DNA of 63,108 nucleotides, from contig CASDOZ010000012.1 of the NCBI GenBank assembly GCA_949282265.1, positions 1-63,108 on the forward strand. Direction: 5' to 3'. A model generated the notes under the pieces. That model did no database searches. It saw only the letters and a program-made list of their open reading frames with translations, and was not told where the DNA came from. The position numbers and the translations under genes were made by a program. This stretch comes from an uncultured Bacteroidales bacterium (GTDB lineage Bacteria > Bacteroidota > Bacteroidia > Bacteroidales > Paludibacteraceae). This document shows positions 51,353 through 59,964 of this stretch, piece by piece; position 1 is the stretch's first letter; each line of letters opens with the position of its first letter.

Positions 51353-53404
51353 ATGAAAAAAATATTTTTACCTTTTATGATTATGTGCGCTGCGTTGTTC
51401 ATGTCGCAATCCGTGTCGGCAGAGAATTATACGATAGCAAACATTACATCCAACATGTCTACTAACGAAAATTACAATCTGAACAATCTTACAGATGGTG
51501 ATTTCAAAACCAAGTTCTGGTCGGGTGGCCCACAAGCTGCAAATCAGTACATTTTGGTTGATTTGGGAACCATACAGCCATTGCAGGAAATCAATCTCTA
51601 TTTCGCATCCGGCGACCAACCTACCGCTGCAAAAATCGAAATTTCGAATGATGGTTCACAGTATGAGGAGTTGGTTAGCTTTACTCAAAGTGAGATAGGC
51701 GGAGCAGGAACCAACTATCTTTATTCCTGCAGCGCGTTGAACAAAGAGGCTCAATATATCCGTTTCAGCTTGACTGCAGCAACTTCCAGCTGGTTCCAGA
51801 TGACGGAAATCCAGATTCCCATACCAGATGCGAAAGCTCCGAGCAGAACGATAACCGTAAGCGTAAATGATGCCTCAATGGGTACAGCATATATAGGAAC
51901 AGAAGGGACTGTTTCTCAAACCGCAGAAGGTCCCATCGTGCTTAAAGCTGTGTCGAACCCCGGATATGCGTTCACCAGTTGGACGATTAACGGTGCCGTT
52001 GTTGCCAGAACCGCCGATTTGATTGACAACACCGAAGGAGACAAAAACTATGTGGCAAACTTTACTCCCGCGCCTTATGACGAATTTTGTACTCCGGCAG
52101 CTACTACCGGTGGAAACAAACGTGCGCAGTCGAAGGGTGAAATACTGAATGCCACGGGTGTCATAGCTGGTTCTACTATGGAATTTTATCCGAGCGGCAG
52201 CACGGCAAATCAGGCATGGAGCAACAGAAGCGACATGGTAAAAGTAGAATCCGGTGCAACTTTTGACCTTAAAGTTACCTACGGAACGGAAGGCTGGGGA
52301 AGTCTCAGTGTATATCAGATGACTTCTTCCGACGATTACACAATGATATATGGCCCGTACGAAGGAGCATGGGCGACAGATGCAGCTACAACAACACTGT
52401 TTTCAAACATCAATGCTGCAGATGATTTGGCTACGGCAAATGAATCGGATGGAACAATAACTTTCCCAATAACCATACCTATAGAATCATACATGGGCAA
52501 TGCTGTAGTGATAAGATTTATCGTGCACAAAACCACATTAAACGACAATCCGTGTGCAACAGGTATAGAAGAGTTGAACTATTGCGATTATGTGTTCTAT
52601 GTTGACAAGGGGAAACCGGTTATCACTGCAAAAGCAGATCCTTCAAATGGAGGCACGGTTGCCATAAACGATGGTACATTCGGTGCAACAGCTTCGTTGG
52701 GAGTAGAAGAAAACGGTTCTTGTGTTTTGAAAGCTCAACCTGCCGAAAGCTACCAATTTATCGGCTGGTACGATGCCAATGGCACACAAGTAAGTACAGA
52801 TTCGGAATATACCGTATCCAACATAACCAGTTCTGCAACATATACTGCCAAATTTGAGTTTGTTGAGCCCAAATATATATTAACTTATGAAGTTAAGGGT
52901 AGCGGTTATGTTGAAGTCTGGTCTGGTGACACATGGACAGAATCTACGCCAGCAGGACAGTTTGTTAAACCTGCCGGAGAACAATATAGTTTGAATGCAG
53001 AACTTCCTTATAAAGGCAATGTGTACATTTTTGCTTTCCCAGTAGGGGAAAATACATTGGAAAGCATTGTTGTCAACGGTAAAGATATGACTCAAGATGA
53101 GTTGTTCAGGAATTATGGAGACATAGAACATACCGTTGAATCAAATCTCCACATTAAAGCCGTATTTACTGGCGAGGATCTTGTCAGTGGCGTAGAACCC
53201 ACAATATATGATAATGCAAAGATTTACAGCGTCAAAGGAGGCATAAAAATAATTGCAGAATCTACAACTGCTAAAATCTACAACATGAACGGAGCTTGCA
53301 TCAGTTCGGTTAATGTTAATGGCACCGAATCTGTTTCCGTACCGGCTGGAATATATGCAGTTGTCATAAATGGAGGTAAAACTTACAAAGTTCTTGTTAA
53401 GTAA
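51353..53404 (+). CDS. Secreted discoidin/InlB-repeat protein with T9SS-type sorting domain
   Basis: From the ATG at 51353 the protein has 683 residues and a signal peptide (MKKIFLPFMIMCAALFM...SVSA). Residues ~25-160 form a discoidin (F5/8 type C-like) domain (DGDFKTKFWSG, QYILVDLGT, YIRFSLTAA). About three InlB-type B repeats follow (~165-240, ~420-500, ~505-590), recognisable as GYAFTSWTINGAVV and YQFIGWYDANG. The last ~70 residues (IYSVKGGIKII, AKIYNMNGACI, VPAGIYAVVINGGKTYKVLVK) match a type A sorting domain. It is likely a surface or secreted carbohydrate-binding adhesin. It is divergent from the GH2 gene. Confidence 0.83.
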   Translation: MKKIFLPFMIMCAALFMSQSVSAENYTIANITSNMSTNENYNLNNLTDGDFKTKFWSGGPQAANQYILVDLGTIQPLQEINLYFASGDQPTAAKIEISNDGSQYEELVSFTQSEIGGAGTNYLYSCSALNKEAQYIRFSLTAATSSWFQMTEIQIPIPDAKAPSRTITVSVNDASMGTAYIGTEGTVSQTAEGPIVLKAVSNPGYAFTSWTINGAVVARTADLIDNTEGDKNYVANFTPAPYDEFCTPAATTGGNKRAQSKGEILNATGVIAGSTMEFYPSGSTANQAWSNRSDMVKVESGATFDLKVTYGTEGWGSLSVYQMTSSDDYTMIYGPYEGAWATDAATTTLFSNINAADDLATANESDGTITFPITIPIESYMGNAVVIRFIVHKTTLNDNPCATGIEELNYCDYVFYVDKGKPVITAKADPSNGGTVAINDGTFGATASLGVEENGSCVLKAQPAESYQFIGWYDANGTQVSTDSEYTVSNITSSATYTAKFEFVEPKYILTYEVKGSGYVEVWSGDTWTESTPAGQFVKPAGEQYSLNAELPYKGNVYIFAFPVGENTLESIVVNGKDMTQDELFRNYGDIEHTVESNLHIKAVFTGEDLVSGVEPTIYDNAKIYSVKGGIKIIAESTTAKIYNMNGACISSVNVNGTESVSVPAGIYAVVINGGKTYKVLVK

Positions 53405-53426
53405 TTAGAGCATCATGTTTTATTTA

Positions 53427-53458
53427 AAAAGGAGATTGCCGCCTGGCAATCTCCTTTT
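53427..53458 (+). terminator. Terminator of the large secreted protein gene
   Basis: A perfect 14-bp stem (53427-53440 with 53445-53458, AAAAGGAGATTGCC/GGCAATCTCCTTTT) with loop GCCT. Confidence 0.9.
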
Positions 53459-53485
53459 ATTTTTACATCAAGGTATTAAATGCAC

Positions 53486-53557
53486 AAAAAAAGAAAGGTT
53501 GTCTCACGACAACCCAATCTCAATTTTTAACCTTAAATCTAATACCATGAAAAACAC
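53486..53557 (-). ncRNA. Small RNA element, copy 2
   Basis: Same architecture on the minus strand: TTTG at 53590-53593, exactly 20 nt, TACTTTTG at 53562-53569, the conserved core, and the stem at 53497-53514 with GTGA loop and T tail. The palindrome ATGTTTTATAACAT lies at 53611-53624. It stands alone between two plus-strand genes, so it is not the leader of any gene. Confidence 0.78.
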
Positions 53558-53561
53558 GGTG

Positions 53562-53593
53562 CAAAAGTAACGTTTCCTTATGTAACCACCAAA
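53562..53593 (-). promoter_or_regulatory. Promoter of small RNA copy 2
   Basis: Perfect TTTG and TACTTTTG, 20 nt apart, on the minus strand. The conserved palindrome follows at 53611-53624. Confidence 0.82.
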
Positions 53594-53693
53594 TAAAATG
53601 TTCAAAAACTATGTTTTATAACATATTTTATCCATTCGGGAGCAAAACGGCAAATAAGCACAAACCGCATACAATACTTTCCTGCTATTTTCG

Positions 53694-53701
53694 TACTTTT
53701 G
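53694..53701 (+). promoter_or_regulatory. -7 box of the HAD phosphatase gene
   Basis: TACTTTTG lies 17 bp before the start codon. No good -33 element is visible. Confidence 0.5.
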
Positions 53702-53717
53702 CCACAAAAAGCAGATT

Positions 53718-54368
53718 ATGCATTATACGACCTATCTTTTTGACTTTGATTATACACTTGCAGATTCTTCCAAAGGCATCGTAACTTGTTTTCGCAACGT
53801 GCTCACACAGCATGGATACATACAAGTAACAGACGATGCCATCAAACGGACTATTGGGAAAACACTTGAAGAATCATTTTCGATACTCACCGGCATCAAA
53901 GATGAGAACACATTACTTGGTTTCAAAAAGGAATACACAAAAGAGGCAGACACCTATATGACCATAAACACAGTGCTATTTCCCGAAACAAAATTCATAT
54001 TGACTGAACTGAAAAAGCAAGGGGCACAATTGGGAATTATTTCAACCAAATACCGCTTCCGGATCCAAGAGTTGCTGGACATACATTTCCCCACTGGATT
54101 TATGGATATTATCGTTGGAGGTGAAGATGTGCAATTACCCAAACCATCACCAGAGGGTTTGCTATACGCTATCCAATGCTTAGGTGCCAAGCCCCTAGAA
54201 ACCCTATACATAGGCGACAGCACAGTAGATGCGGAAACTGCACAAGCCGGGCAAATAGATTTTGCCGGTATCCTACACGGCGTTACCCCCGCATACGAAC
54301 TGAACAAGTACCCTCATGTACAAATTATGGCTAACTTAAACGAATTGCTGAATCTTGACAAGAGATAG
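53718..54368 (+). CDS. HAD-family phosphatase (phosphoglycolate phosphatase-like)
   Basis: The 216-residue protein has the HAD set: motif I DFDYTLADSS (nucleophile and acid Asp), a cap domain, motif II ISTKYR, Lys in LPKPSPEGL and motif IV YIGDSTVDAETAQAG. Size and cap fit the Gph/PpaX-like class, which dephosphorylates phosphoglycolate or similar small phosphates. The actual substrate is unknown. It is transcribed alone and is flanked by the small-RNA copies 2 and 3. Confidence 0.9.
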   Translation: MHYTTYLFDFDYTLADSSKGIVTCFRNVLTQHGYIQVTDDAIKRTIGKTLEESFSILTGIKDENTLLGFKKEYTKEADTYMTINTVLFPETKFILTELKKQGAQLGIISTKYRFRIQELLDIHFPTGFMDIIVGGEDVQLPKPSPEGLLYAIQCLGAKPLETLYIGDSTVDAETAQAGQIDFAGILHGVTPAYELNKYPHVQIMANLNELLNLDKR

Positions 54369-54395
54369 CGTTACAAAAAAGGTGAAGTACAAAAA

Positions 54396-54468
54396 CAAAA
54401 AAGAAAGGTTGTCTCACGACAACCCAACCTTAATTATTAACCTTAAATCTAAATACCATGAAAAACAC
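54396..54468 (-). ncRNA. Small RNA element, copy 3
   Basis: On the minus strand: CTTG at 54501-54504, 20 nt, TATCTTTG at 54473-54480, a core with one extra T, and the terminator stem at 54407-54424 with GTGA loop. The upstream palindrome is partly degenerate (ATTTTATAACAT, 54525-54536). It is the most diverged of the four in its promoter. Confidence 0.72.
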
Positions 54469-54472
54469 GATG

Positions 54473-54504
54473 CAAAGATAAGACATCACATATCATTATA
54501 CAAG
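54473..54504 (-). promoter_or_regulatory. Promoter of small RNA copy 3
   Basis: CTTG and TATCTTTG separated by 20 nt on the minus strand. Confidence 0.68.
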
Positions 54505-54620
54505 ATATTCCCTCCAAAAACCCCATTTTATAACATCTTTTACACAAGATGGAATCGAACAAGCACTAATTAACAAATCAACCCAAACGTTATTAATAGT
54601 AAGTGCATCGACATTTCCAT

Positions 54621-54691
54621 AAAAAGAAAGGTTGTCTCACGACAACCCAACCCTAATTATTAACCTTAAATCTAATACCATGAAAAAACAC
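54621..54691 (-). ncRNA. Small RNA element, copy 4
   Basis: On the minus strand: TTTG at 54724-54727, 20 nt, TACTTTTG at 54696-54703, the conserved core with one extra T in the T run, and the terminator stem at 54630-54647. The palindrome ATGTTTTATAACAT lies at 54746-54759. It starts about 100 bp past the mnmA stop. It stands alone about 225 bp upstream of copy 3, in the same direction. Confidence 0.77.
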
Positions 54692-54695
54692 GGTG

Positions 54696-54727
54696 CAAAA
54701 GTACATGTTTTCCAGTCTTCACGCAAA
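54696..54727 (-). promoter_or_regulatory. Promoter of small RNA copy 4
   Basis: Perfect TTTG and TACTTTTG, 20 nt apart, on the minus strand. Confidence 0.8.
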
Positions 54728-54792
54728 CATAAATACCCAAAAACCATGTTTTATAACATAGTTTTAACAATACTTGCCGGGTATTATTTTTC

Positions 54793-55860
54793 TTAACAAA
54801 TTATGCCACCACCAAGCACTCTTTCATTCCGATATATTACAGCAGATTGTCCTGGTGTTACAGCTTCCACTGGTGTTACAAACTTCACAATAGCACTACC
54901 TCTATCTATTTTTTCCACGTATGCCGAAATAGGACGACTTTTATAACGAATACGTACCATAAGAATTTCATTGGAAGAAACTAAATGCGGTGCGGGGAAA
55001 TTACAATTGCGCAACCTCATTTCGGAAACTTGCAGATTGTCTTTTGTCCCTATCATGATTTCATTTGATTCTGCATTAATTTTCAAAACATACATAGGCT
55101 CCCCCATAGCTATGCCCAAGCCTTTGCGCTGACCGATTGTATAATATGGGAAACCGTTATGCCGCCCCACTACCTTGCCTGAAATATCCACGAAATTCCC
55201 CGTTCCGACACGCTCATCCATGTCCGGCACCTGCAATTTAAGAAAATCTCGATAATCGTCGTCGATAAAGCAAATATCCTGGCTTTCGGTTTTTTCCGCT
55301 ATGTATTTGAAACCTGCTTCACAAGCCTTCGCCCGGATTTCCTGCTTGCTATAACCGCCCAATGGGAAAATCATACGTTGCAACACTGTCTGCGGAAGCC
55401 CCCATAAAAAATAAGACTGGTCCTTTTTAATATCCTTACCTTTTTCTATAAAGAAAACACCACCATCCTCTGCTATGTTGGCATAATGTCCTGTAGCAAT
55501 AAAATCACAACCCAATTCATTCGCCTTTTGCAACAAAAACTTCGTTTTGATATGTATATTGCATTGAACACAAGGATTTGGAGTTCGACCAGCAAGATAT
55601 TCATCAACAAAATCCCCGATAACACATCGGCGGAAAACCTGCCGCATGTCTATGACATGATGCGGGAAATTCATCTCCGCAGCCAGGCGACGTGCTTCCA
55701 GAATGTAATCCGGTTCTTCCTGCTCCGGCTGACTGAACTTTGCAGGTGTATCCCACATGCGCATTGTAACACCTTGTATGTCATAACCTTGCTCACGTAA
55801 TAACATGCAAGCAACCGAACTGTCTGTACCGCCACTCATAGCAACCAATACCTTTTTCAT
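54793..55860 (-). CDS. mnmA: tRNA 2-thiouridylase MnmA
   Basis: MnmA adds sulfur to U34 of tRNA-Lys, -Glu and -Gln, using ATP and a persulfide relay. The 355-residue protein has the PP-loop MSGGTDSSVACM, the catalytic cysteine in NPCVQCN and the second in SQDICFIDDDYRDFL, plus the GRHNGFPYYTIGQRKGLGI central domain. Length and motifs are standard. A TATATTTG box (55890-55897, minus) lies 30 bp upstream. Confidence 0.95.
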   Translation of the reverse strand: MKKVLVAMSGGTDSSVACMLLREQGYDIQGVTMRMWDTPAKFSQPEQEEPDYILEARRLAAEMNFPHHVIDMRQVFRRCVIGDFVDEYLAGRTPNPCVQCNIHIKTKFLLQKANELGCDFIATGHYANIAEDGGVFFIEKGKDIKKDQSYFLWGLPQTVLQRMIFPLGGYSKQEIRAKACEAGFKYIAEKTESQDICFIDDDYRDFLKLQVPDMDERVGTGNFVDISGKVVGRHNGFPYYTIGQRKGLGIAMGEPMYVLKINAESNEIMIGTKDNLQVSEMRLRNCNFPAPHLVSSNEILMVRIRYKSRPISAYVEKIDRGSAIVKFVTPVEAVTPGQSAVIYRNERVLGGGIIC

Positions 55861-56034
55861 AGCAACTGACTTTTCTATAGATTTCTCTGCAAATATATTA
55901 TATTTTGTAGATTATTTATAGTATTTTCTTATTATTCTTTCAAATAGCCCTGCTAATATGACAGATTTAGATATAAGTGCAAGAAAACGGATGCAGGTAA
56001 AAACACGAATTTTTCCACGTCATATTATTTTATG

Positions 56035-56042
56035 TATCTTTG
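56035..56042 (+). promoter_or_regulatory. -7 box of the CPBP protease gene
   Basis: TATCTTTG lies 23 bp before the start codon; the -33 box is weak. Confidence 0.5.
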
Positions 56043-56064
56043 TCCCTGAAGAATAATAAATTAT

Positions 56065-56952
56065 ATGAAAGCTAAATTCCAAAATGTGCATTTTCTACTA
56101 AAAGCACTTATTCTGGTCATCTGTATGCTGCTATGTTCAATAGCTGCAATGAGTTTATGGTTGTTGTTCACAGGTGGCAGCCAAACGACAAATTCGCTCA
56201 AAATCATGCAATTGCTACAATCGATCGGAGTTATGATACTTCCATGTCTATTGTGTATGTATTTATGGTATGCACAACCGTTAACAACGATGGGTCTCAA
56301 CAAAAAAATAACATGGTCGGCTGCTGTAAGTGTAATTGTCTTTATGTTGATTGCCTTGCCATTCATTAATCTGCTTAGCGAATGGAACCGCCACATGGAA
56401 TTACCAGCATTTTTGTCGGGAGTGGAGGTCTGGATGAAAGAATCGGAAGACGCTGCGAACCTTCTGACAGAAAGGTTTTTGGCTGCAAATACCATCTACG
56501 GATTATCTTTCAACATTTTACTTATGGCCATATTGCCAGCATTTTCAGAAGAACTGTTGTTCAGGGGCATATTATTGCATCTATTTTCAGAAAGAGGAAA
56601 GATGCATGTCGCCATCTGGGCATGTGCCATCCTTTTCAGCGCCATCCACCTGCAATTCTATGGATTTATCCCACGTATGCTGTTAGGCGCCTTATTTGGC
56701 TATCTGTACGTTTGGAGCGGAAGTTTATGGCTTCCTATACTGGCACATTTTGTCAACAACGCTTTTGCCGTCATCAGCTATTACATTGTGGAACAAAATA
56801 ACTGGAATGAGGAAATGTTGGATTCGTTCGGATTCGGCACTACACTGTGGGCCGGAATTCTGAGCGGCATATTGTGTTGTGCAGGGATTTACTTGTTGCG
56901 GCGTTCACTGACAATGAGCAACGCTTCTTCGCGTAAGTCGATTGGCAATTGA
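56065..56952 (+). CDS. CPBP family intramembrane metalloprotease
   Basis: The 295-residue protein has about seven to eight membrane helices and the CPBP (Rce1-like) motif set: EELLFRGIL with the two catalytic glutamates and arginine (near residue 170), the His in FSAIHLQFYGFIPRM and a third HFVNNAFA histidine. It may cut prenylated or other membrane proteins; the substrate is unknown. Its 3' end overlaps the gene at 56889 by 64 bp, tail to tail. Confidence 0.88.
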   Translation: MKAKFQNVHFLLKALILVICMLLCSIAAMSLWLLFTGGSQTTNSLKIMQLLQSIGVMILPCLLCMYLWYAQPLTTMGLNKKITWSAAVSVIVFMLIALPFINLLSEWNRHMELPAFLSGVEVWMKESEDAANLLTERFLAANTIYGLSFNILLMAILPAFSEELLFRGILLHLFSERGKMHVAIWACAILFSAIHLQFYGFIPRMLLGALFGYLYVWSGSLWLPILAHFVNNAFAVISYYIVEQNNWNEEMLDSFGFGTTLWAGILSGILCCAGIYLLRRSLTMSNASSRKSIGN

Positions 56953-57290
56953 ATATTACGGGCTTGAAGGCTACGCAGCCAACCGGCCACGTCTTTCTCC
57001 TGCAAGGTGTAAAACACGTATTCCAATTGCTGCAACTGTTCAGGCGTAAAATCGATAGGCGAGATACCGGCCAACGCATCCAGCTCTTCATCATCGTAGT
57101 AAATGATTTCCATGCCCTTGTTCAACAGACTATCGCGTTCGCAGACAGCATGTTGTCCGCAACAATCAGAGGGAACGTCCGGCTTAGGCTCCGGTTTCTC
57201 AACAGATTCCGGCTTATGCTTACGCAACGTATAAGCTAAAACACCCAATACAGTGACGGTCAAAAACAAAATAAGGACTAAAACCCACAT
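56889..57290 (-). CDS. Small membrane-anchored protein with a CCGxHxVC motif
   Basis: The start at 57290 (MWVLVLILFLTVTVLGVLAYTLRKHK) gives a 133-residue protein with one N-terminal membrane helix. The soluble part has DCCGQHAVCERDSLL and IIYYDDEELDALAGI, followed by a helical IDFTPEQLQQLEYVFYTLQ region. A similar Bacteroidota family with the CCG-C motif exists; its role is unknown and the cysteines could bind a metal. The coding region overlaps the CPBP gene on the opposite strand by 64 bp. Confidence 0.72.
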   Translation of the reverse strand: MWVLVLILFLTVTVLGVLAYTLRKHKPESVEKPEPKPDVPSDCCGQHAVCERDSLLNKGMEIIYYDDEELDALAGISPIDFTPEQLQQLEYVFYTLQEKDVAGWLRSLQARNIQLPIDLREEALLIVSERRNK

Positions 57291-57293
57291 GCA

Positions 57294-57310
57294 GCTCAAA
57301 TTAATTGAGC
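57294..57310. promoter_or_regulatory. Palindrome in the divergent promoter region
   Basis: GCTCAA-ATTAA-TTGAGC lies between the starts of the genes at 57290 and 57341, in a 50-bp divergent gap; it could be an operator. Confidence 0.4.
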
Positions 57311-57340
57311 GCAAAAATATAAAAAACATAGAAACATACC

Positions 57341-58288
57341 ATGAAAGATTTCTTCTTTTTTTCCAAATCGCAACGTATCGGCATCCTGATTCTAATTGCA
57401 TTGATCGTGCTTACCATAGCGGCCATTCATCTGCTGCCACTTTTTTTTCAAAATGACAACACTGACTATATAGCCACACAAGAATTCCAAAATGAATTAA
57501 AAGCCTTTGAAGATTCATTGGAAAAACAGCAAAAGAGCCGCTACAACAAGCCGGAATACACCCGGCGATATTCCGGCTACCAGCCAGGAAAGCAGGAAAA
57601 AGACATTCCATACAACCTTTTCCCATTCGACCCGAACACTGCCGATTCAGCCGATTTTGTCCGTTTGGGCCTGCGCCCGTACATTGCCGGAAACATCTTG
57701 AAATATCGCGCCAAAGGCGGAAATTTCCGCAAGCCCGAAGACTTCGCACGCATCTATGGCATATCGGAAGAAAAATACCAGGAATTGGCACCTTACATAC
57801 AAATCCAAAGCCCGGAAACGGAAACTGTTCTTGTGAAAACGGATACCACACCGCAAAAACCGCTTTTCCCACAGAAGAAAGACACCGTGTTGGAACTGAA
57901 CACGGCCGACACGGCCGGATTGATGATGATACGCGGCATCGGGCGATGGTATGCCCAAAATATCGTGCGGTACAGGGAACAATTAGGCGGATTTTACTGC
58001 GTGGAACAACTACGCGAAGTCCCGCGTATGAACGAAGAGAACTACCTACGCATAAAAGATTCCTTTACGGTAGATAGTTCCCTTATCACGCCATTGTATG
58101 TAAACCGCGCATCTGTCGAGAGGCTGAAACGGCATCCGTACCTTACGTTCACGCAAGCCCGGGCCATTTACGAATTGCGCAGGCTCAAAATCAAACTTTC
58201 CGACTTGGAACAATTACGGAAATTGGATGAACTGAACGATGACGACCTGCAACGGTTACGGCCTTATCTGTCGTTCGAAACGCCTTAA
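57341..58288 (+). CDS. Membrane-anchored ComEA-like helix-hairpin-helix protein
   Basis: The 315-residue protein has a single N-terminal helix (IGILILIALIVLTIAAIHLLPLFF) and three HhH segments: FDPNTADSADFVRLGLRPYIAGNILKYRAKGG, LNTADTAGLMMIRGIGRWYAQNIVRYREQLGG and VNRASVERLKRHPYLTFTQARAIYELRR. HhH repeats of this kind bind DNA in ComEA-like uptake proteins. A periplasmic DNA-binding role is possible but not shown. The stop overlaps the end of the acyl-CoA ligase gene by 4 bp. Confidence 0.85.
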   Translation: MKDFFFFSKSQRIGILILIALIVLTIAAIHLLPLFFQNDNTDYIATQEFQNELKAFEDSLEKQQKSRYNKPEYTRRYSGYQPGKQEKDIPYNLFPFDPNTADSADFVRLGLRPYIAGNILKYRAKGGNFRKPEDFARIYGISEEKYQELAPYIQIQSPETETVLVKTDTTPQKPLFPQKKDTVLELNTADTAGLMMIRGIGRWYAQNIVRYREQLGGFYCVEQLREVPRMNEENYLRIKDSFTVDSSLITPLYVNRASVERLKRHPYLTFTQARAIYELRRLKIKLSDLEQLRKLDELNDDDLQRLRPYLSFETP

Positions 58289-59943
58289 CGGGCATCCTTC
58301 TTGCGGATTTCCACGCGGCGGATTTTGCCGGAAATGGTTTTCGGCAACTCATCCACAAACTCCACGACCCGCGGATATTTGTAAGGCGCTGTAACGGCTT
58401 TCACATGGTCTTGTATTTCCTTGACCAGTTCGGGACCGGCCTTGGCTTTATAGTCCTTGGCCAACACGATAGTTGCCTTGACCACCTGCCCGCGAATTTC
58501 ATCCGGGACGCCTGTGATGGCACATTCAACCACTGCCGGATGCGTCATAAGCGCACTTTCCACCTCGAACGGGCCGATACGGTAACCAGAACTTTTGATG
58601 ACATCATCGGCACGGCCGACAAACCAGAAATATCCGTCCTCGTCCTTCCAAGCCAGGTCGCCGGTGTAATACACGCCATCGTGCCGAACCTCATCGGCCA
58701 GCTCCTGGCTGCGGTAATAGCCATCGAACAGGCCGGCCGGATATTGTTTATCTATGCGGATAACGATTTGCCCCTGCTCGCCGACCTCGGCACTGCGTCC
58801 GTCAGGCGTCAGCAAATCCACATCGTAATGCGGGCTCGGCCGTCCCATACTTCCCGGCTTGGGCTCTATCCAAGGCGGCGTCAGCACTGACAAGGTCGTT
58901 TCGCTCTGGCCGTAACCTTCGCGCAGTTTTATGCCCGTCAGTTGATGGAACTGTTCATACACAGCCGGATTCAATGCCTCGCCGGCTATCGTGCACCATT
59001 CCAAGCTCGACAAATCGTATTTCGTCAAGTCTTCCCGGATCAGGAAACGGAAAATGGTAGGAGGCGCACACAAGGATGTCAGTTTATACTTTTCAATCAT
59101 GGCCAGCATGTCGGCGGGCGTAAACTTCTCATGGTCGTACACAAAAACGGCCGCACCCACAATCCATTGCCCGTACAATTTTCCCCAAACGGCTTTGAGC
59201 CAGCCGGTGTCTGCAATAGTCAGATGCAAACTTTTTTCATGCAGGTTGTGCCAATATTTGGCCGTTACGATATGTGCCAACGGATATGCGAAATCATGCA
59301 TCACCAGTTTTGGATTCCCAGTCGTCCCTGACGTAAAACTGAACAGCATTGGATCCGTACTTTTGTTATGTTCCGCCGGACGCACAAACACGCCTGCGTG
59401 CTGGCGCTCCGCATGGAAATCGTGCCAGCCATCGGGCACAATGCTGCCCACGGAAATCAGGAACTGTATGGTCGGCGATTCCGGCATGGCATCGTTTATG
59501 TGCGTGATGATAGGCTCTTCGCCTACGGCGATAATCGCCTTGATACTGGCGGCATTATTGCGGTAAACAATGTCCTTTTTGGTGAGCAAATGGGTAGCCG
59601 GGATAATCACAGCACCGATTTTGTGCAAGGCAACAATTGTAAACCAAAATTCGTAACGCCGTTTAAGAATGGCCATGACCATATCGCCTTTTTTTATGCC
59701 CAACGACTGGAAATAAGCCGCCGTATTGTCCGTTTCACGCTTCATGTCGGCAAACGTAAAACGCTTGCAGTCACCGTGGTCGTTTGTCCACAAAAGCGCC
59801 AGTTTGTCCGGTTCCTGAGCCGCCCATTCATCCACAATATCGTAACCGAAATTAAAATCGTCGGGAACGGTCAGCCGGTAATTTTGGCAAAAGTCTTCGT
59901 AGGAACTGAATTCCGTCTGTGCCAGATATTTTTGCAATAACAT
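58285..59943 (-). CDS. Acyl-CoA synthetase (AMP-forming)
   Basis: The 552-residue adenylate-forming enzyme has the P-loop SFTSGTTGNPK (near residue 205), the GYGQSET motif, YTGDLAWKDEDGYFWFVGRADD and a C-terminal KTISGKIRRVEIRKK catalytic lysine. The overall form fits the medium-chain acyl-CoA ligase group (AcsA-like) rather than acetyl-CoA synthetase. The substrate is unclear. It is downstream of an XRE-cupin regulator and proC. Confidence 0.88.
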   Translation of the reverse strand: MLLQKYLAQTEFSSYEDFCQNYRLTVPDDFNFGYDIVDEWAAQEPDKLALLWTNDHGDCKRFTFADMKRETDNTAAYFQSLGIKKGDMVMAILKRRYEFWFTIVALHKIGAVIIPATHLLTKKDIVYRNNAASIKAIIAVGEEPIITHINDAMPESPTIQFLISVGSIVPDGWHDFHAERQHAGVFVRPAEHNKSTDPMLFSFTSGTTGNPKLVMHDFAYPLAHIVTAKYWHNLHEKSLHLTIADTGWLKAVWGKLYGQWIVGAAVFVYDHEKFTPADMLAMIEKYKLTSLCAPPTIFRFLIREDLTKYDLSSLEWCTIAGEALNPAVYEQFHQLTGIKLREGYGQSETTLSVLTPPWIEPKPGSMGRPSPHYDVDLLTPDGRSAEVGEQGQIVIRIDKQYPAGLFDGYYRSQELADEVRHDGVYYTGDLAWKDEDGYFWFVGRADDVIKSSGYRIGPFEVESALMTHPAVVECAITGVPDEIRGQVVKATIVLAKDYKAKAGPELVKEIQDHVKAVTAPYKYPRVVEFVDELPKTISGKIRRVEIRKKDAR

Positions 59944-59964
59944 ATGTTTCCTTTCTGTTTACGA

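Noticed and set aside
57294-57310. Terminator for the gene at 56889
   Set aside because: The hairpin lies upstream of that gene's start and has no T run; an operator is the better reading.
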